A DNA stretch of 64,000 bases from the NCBI RefSeq assembly GCF_014873915.1, contig NZ_JADBEJ010000001.1:124001-188000 (forward strand). The letters are read 5' to 3'. Below, piece by piece: positions 62,260-64,000 of the stretch; position 1 is the stretch's first letter, and each line of letters begins with the position of its first letter. The position numbers and the translations under genes are program-made. The DNA comes from Amycolatopsis roodepoortensis. GTDB taxonomy: Bacteria > Actinomycetota > Actinomycetes > Mycobacteriales > Pseudonocardiaceae. Below the pieces are notes generated by a model. That model searched no databases and was not told the DNA's origin. It was given only the letters and a program-made list of their open reading frames with translations.

Positions 62260-62505
62260 TTACTTGGAGTTGGCCGACACGTAGTTCACCGCGTCGCCAA
62301 CGGTCTTCAGGTTCGCCAGCTCGTCGTCCGGGATCTTGACGCCGAACTTGTCCTCGGCCTGGACAGCGATCTCCACCATGGACAGCGAGTCGATGTCGAG
62401 GTCGTCCACGAAGGACTTCTCGGCGGTCACGTCGTCCTGCGCCACACCGGCGACCTCTTCGACGATCTCGGCGAGGCCGGCGAGGATCTCTGCGTTGTCT
62501 GCCAC
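62260..62505 (-). CDS. acpP: Acyl carrier protein
   Basis: 81 aa, acidic four-helix protein. The phosphopantetheine serine is in DIDSLSMVE. The start GTG at 62505 has GAAGGGA upstream and gives the normal length; a longer frame continues upstream but overlaps fabH. Carries acyl chains for FabH and FabF. Confidence 0.97.
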   Translation of the reverse strand: MADNAEILAGLAEIVEEVAGVAQDDVTAEKSFVDDLDIDSLSMVEIAVQAEDKFGVKIPDDELANLKTVGDAVNYVSANSK

Positions 62506-62573
62506 TGGTTGTTCCCTTCTCGGTGATGCTTTCGGCTGCCCCGCGGACACGGTGCCCGCGGGGGAAGTATTCA

Positions 62574-63557
62574 TCACGGGCAGACGAAGGCCTGGCCCGC
62601 GTAGGAGAGTCCGGCCCCGAAGCCCACGGCGAGCACGACGTCGCCCGTCTTGACGGTCCCGGCCTTGCGCATGTGGTCCAGCGCCAGCGGAATCGACGCG
62701 GACGAGGTGTTGCCCGAGTACTTGATGTCGTCGGCGACGACCATGTCCTCGCGGGCACCCTTGGCACGCAGCTTCTTCGCGATGGCCTCGACGATGCGCA
62801 GGTTGGCCTGGTGCGGGATGAGAACGTCCACATCGGACGGTTCGAGCCCGGCCAGTTCCAGCGCCTGCATGGCGATCGGCGCGATCTGCGTGGTCGCCCA
62901 GCGGAAGACCGACTGGCCCTCCTGGTAGATCCACTTGTCGTCGCGCATGTAGATCAGGTCGACGTGTTCGCCCGCGCTGCCCCAGGCGACCGGGCCGATC
63001 TGCGGGGTGTCGGCCGCGCCGACCACCGCCGCGCCCGCGCCGTCGGCGAAGATGATCGCGTTCGCGCGGTCGACCGGGTCGACGTGGTCGGTGAGCTTCT
63101 CGGCGCCGATGACGAGCGCCTTCTTCGCGCTGCCCGCGCGGATCAGGTCCGAGGCGACGCCGATGCCGTAGCAGAACCCGGCGCAGGCGGCGTTGAGGTC
63201 GAACGCGGCCGGATGCGTGATGCCGATCCGGTCGGCCACCTGTGCGGCGGCGTTCGGGATCTGGGTGGGCATCGTGCAGTTCGGCAGGATGACCGTGTCC
63301 ACTTCGGACGGGTCCACGCCGGCGTCGGCCAGCGCGGCGGTGCCCGCCTTGACCGCCATGTCGACCAGCGACTCGTCCTTCTCGGCGAACCGGCGCTCGA
63401 TGATGCCGACCCGCTCGCGGATCCACTGGTCGTTGGTGTCCATGATCTTCGAGAGATCGTCGTTGGTCACGATCTTCTCGGGCTGGAAGCTCCCGACACC
63501 GAGGATGCGGGTCCCGGCGGCGCCCGGCGCCTGCCGCAAAGTGGATCGGTCGGTCAC
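62574..63557 (-). CDS. fabH: Beta-ketoacyl-ACP synthase III
   Basis: 327-aa initiating condensing enzyme. C125 in NAACAGFCYG, His in IPHQANLRI and Asn in SGNTSSASIP form the catalytic triad. It selects the primer (acetyl- or branched acyl-CoA) and thus sets iso/anteiso fatty acids. The GTG start overlaps the stop of fabD by 4 bp (GTGA). Confidence 0.97.
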   Translation of the reverse strand: MTDRSTLRQAPGAAGTRILGVGSFQPEKIVTNDDLSKIMDTNDQWIRERVGIIERRFAEKDESLVDMAVKAGTAALADAGVDPSEVDTVILPNCTMPTQIPNAAAQVADRIGITHPAAFDLNAACAGFCYGIGVASDLIRAGSAKKALVIGAEKLTDHVDPVDRANAIIFADGAGAAVVGAADTPQIGPVAWGSAGEHVDLIYMRDDKWIYQEGQSVFRWATTQIAPIAMQALELAGLEPSDVDVLIPHQANLRIVEAIAKKLRAKGAREDMVVADDIKYSGNTSSASIPLALDHMRKAGTVKTGDVVLAVGFGAGLSYAGQAFVCP

Positions 63558-64000
63558 GAAGCGTCCTCCTGCCCCTGAAGCTTCGCCAGCTCGGCAGGCG
63601 TCTTCAGAGCGATCGTGGTGGTCACGGTTCCCTTGAGCTGCCGCTTGACCAGCCCGGTCAGCGTGCCCGCCGGCGGGAGTTCGAGCGTCGAGGTGACGCC
63701 CGCGGCGACCAGACCGTCCATGGTCAGGTCCCAGCGCACCGGGTTCGTGACCTGCTCGACCAGCCGGCCGAGGTACTCGGCCCCGCTGGTGACGACCTGG
63801 CCGTCGGCGTTCGACAGCAGCGGACGCGTCGGATCCGCCGGGGTGATCTTCTCAGCGTGGGTGGCCAGCGCTTCACGCGCGGGTGCCATGTAGGAGGTGT
63901 GGAACGCGCCCGCGACCTTGAGCGCGCGGACCTTCGTGCCCTCCAGCGGCTCGGCGACGATCTTCTCGATCGCGCCGGCGGCGCCGGAGGCGACGATCTG
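63554..64000 (-). CDS. fabD: Malonyl-CoA:ACP transacylase, 3' part
   Basis: C-terminal 148 residues; the start and the GHSxG serine motif lie beyond the window. The visible part includes the catalytic His in GAFHTSYM and the ferredoxin-like subdomain EPLEGTKVRALKV. It charges ACP with malonate. First gene of the cluster in this window. Confidence 0.93.
   Translation of the reverse strand, partial: QIVASGAAGAIEKIVAEPLEGTKVRALKVAGAFHTSYMAPAREALATHAEKITPADPTRPLLSNADGQVVTSGAEYLGRLVEQVTNPVRWDLTMDGLVAAGVTSTLELPPAGTLTGLVKRQLKGTVTTTIALKTPAELAKLQGQEDAS

Noticed and set aside
62506..63426. Long N-terminal extension of the acyl carrier protein frame
   Set aside because: It overlaps fabH in another frame; GTG 62505 with a binding site gives the normal 81-aa protein.

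Overview
The window is about 70% G+C with dense coding and little intergenic space. Mycothione reductase (mycothiol metabolism), an Lsr2-type nucleoid protein, a DUF3145 protein, the order fabD-fabH-acpP-fabF and the block rip1-ispG-GNAT-PBP-map (same order as around Rv2861c-Rv2870c of Mycobacterium) all point to an actinomycete. Protein style, together with several families of short hairpin repeats, suggests Pseudonocardiaceae, most likely Amycolatopsis or a close relative. That genus-level call is inference, not a search result. The window is chromosomal and mostly housekeeping: no phage, IS element, CRISPR array, rRNA or tRNA was recognised.

Layout. 1-5.7 kb (+): 3' end of a site-2 protease, ispG, a GNAT protein, a penicillin-binding lipoprotein and methionine aminopeptidase. 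5.7-8.3 kb: a GntR repressor divergent from an MFS exporter, then a small protein behind an operator-flanked promoter. 8.5-16.5 kb: mycothione reductase, an M15 lipoprotein, a secreted trypsin, an ElaA-like acetyltransferase, bioF, a DEAD-box helicase and a RIO-type kinase. 16.7-25.7 kb: a giant LuxR (LAL) regulator divergent from two coupled subtilisins, an FAD oxidoreductase and a trypsin with C-terminal beta domains. 25.8-30.4 kb: yaaA, a GNAT protein, a kinase-fold protein that looks catalytically dead, a 0.5-kb patch of hairpin repeats, a 2-hydroxyacid dehydrogenase and a VOC protein. 30.5-39.2 kb: proS, three paralogous single-span proteins flanking a rhomboid/MprF-like fusion, a HAD phosphatase and a membrane protein behind duplicated operator-like sites.

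39.1-43.7 kb: an XRE-cupin/DUF3626/YjbQ operon divergent from a Pat-like acetyltransferase, then a NarL-type two-component pair. 43.7-46.6 kb: an acyl desaturase and its ferredoxin-type reductase, divergent from a TetR regulator with a visible operator. 47.8-51.4 kb: pntAa-pntAb-pntB coupled to a lipoate ligase-like gene. 51.4-56.8 kb: an Lsr2 variant with a histone H1-like tail, a flavoprotein disulfide reductase, a membrane protein and a third subtilisin. 57.2-60.7 kb: a DUF3145 protein, a small anchored protein and a CtpE-like P-type ATPase. 61-64 kb (-): the type II fatty acid synthase cluster fabD (cut by the window end), fabH, acpP, fabF.

Two general features stand out. First, many genes carry a -10-like hexamer (TAnnnT or close) exactly 6-8 nt before the start codon, the layout of leaderless transcripts; this helped choose starts. 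Second, most gene ends and gaps hold one of several families of long perfect hairpins, some of which supply the stop codon of the adjacent gene.
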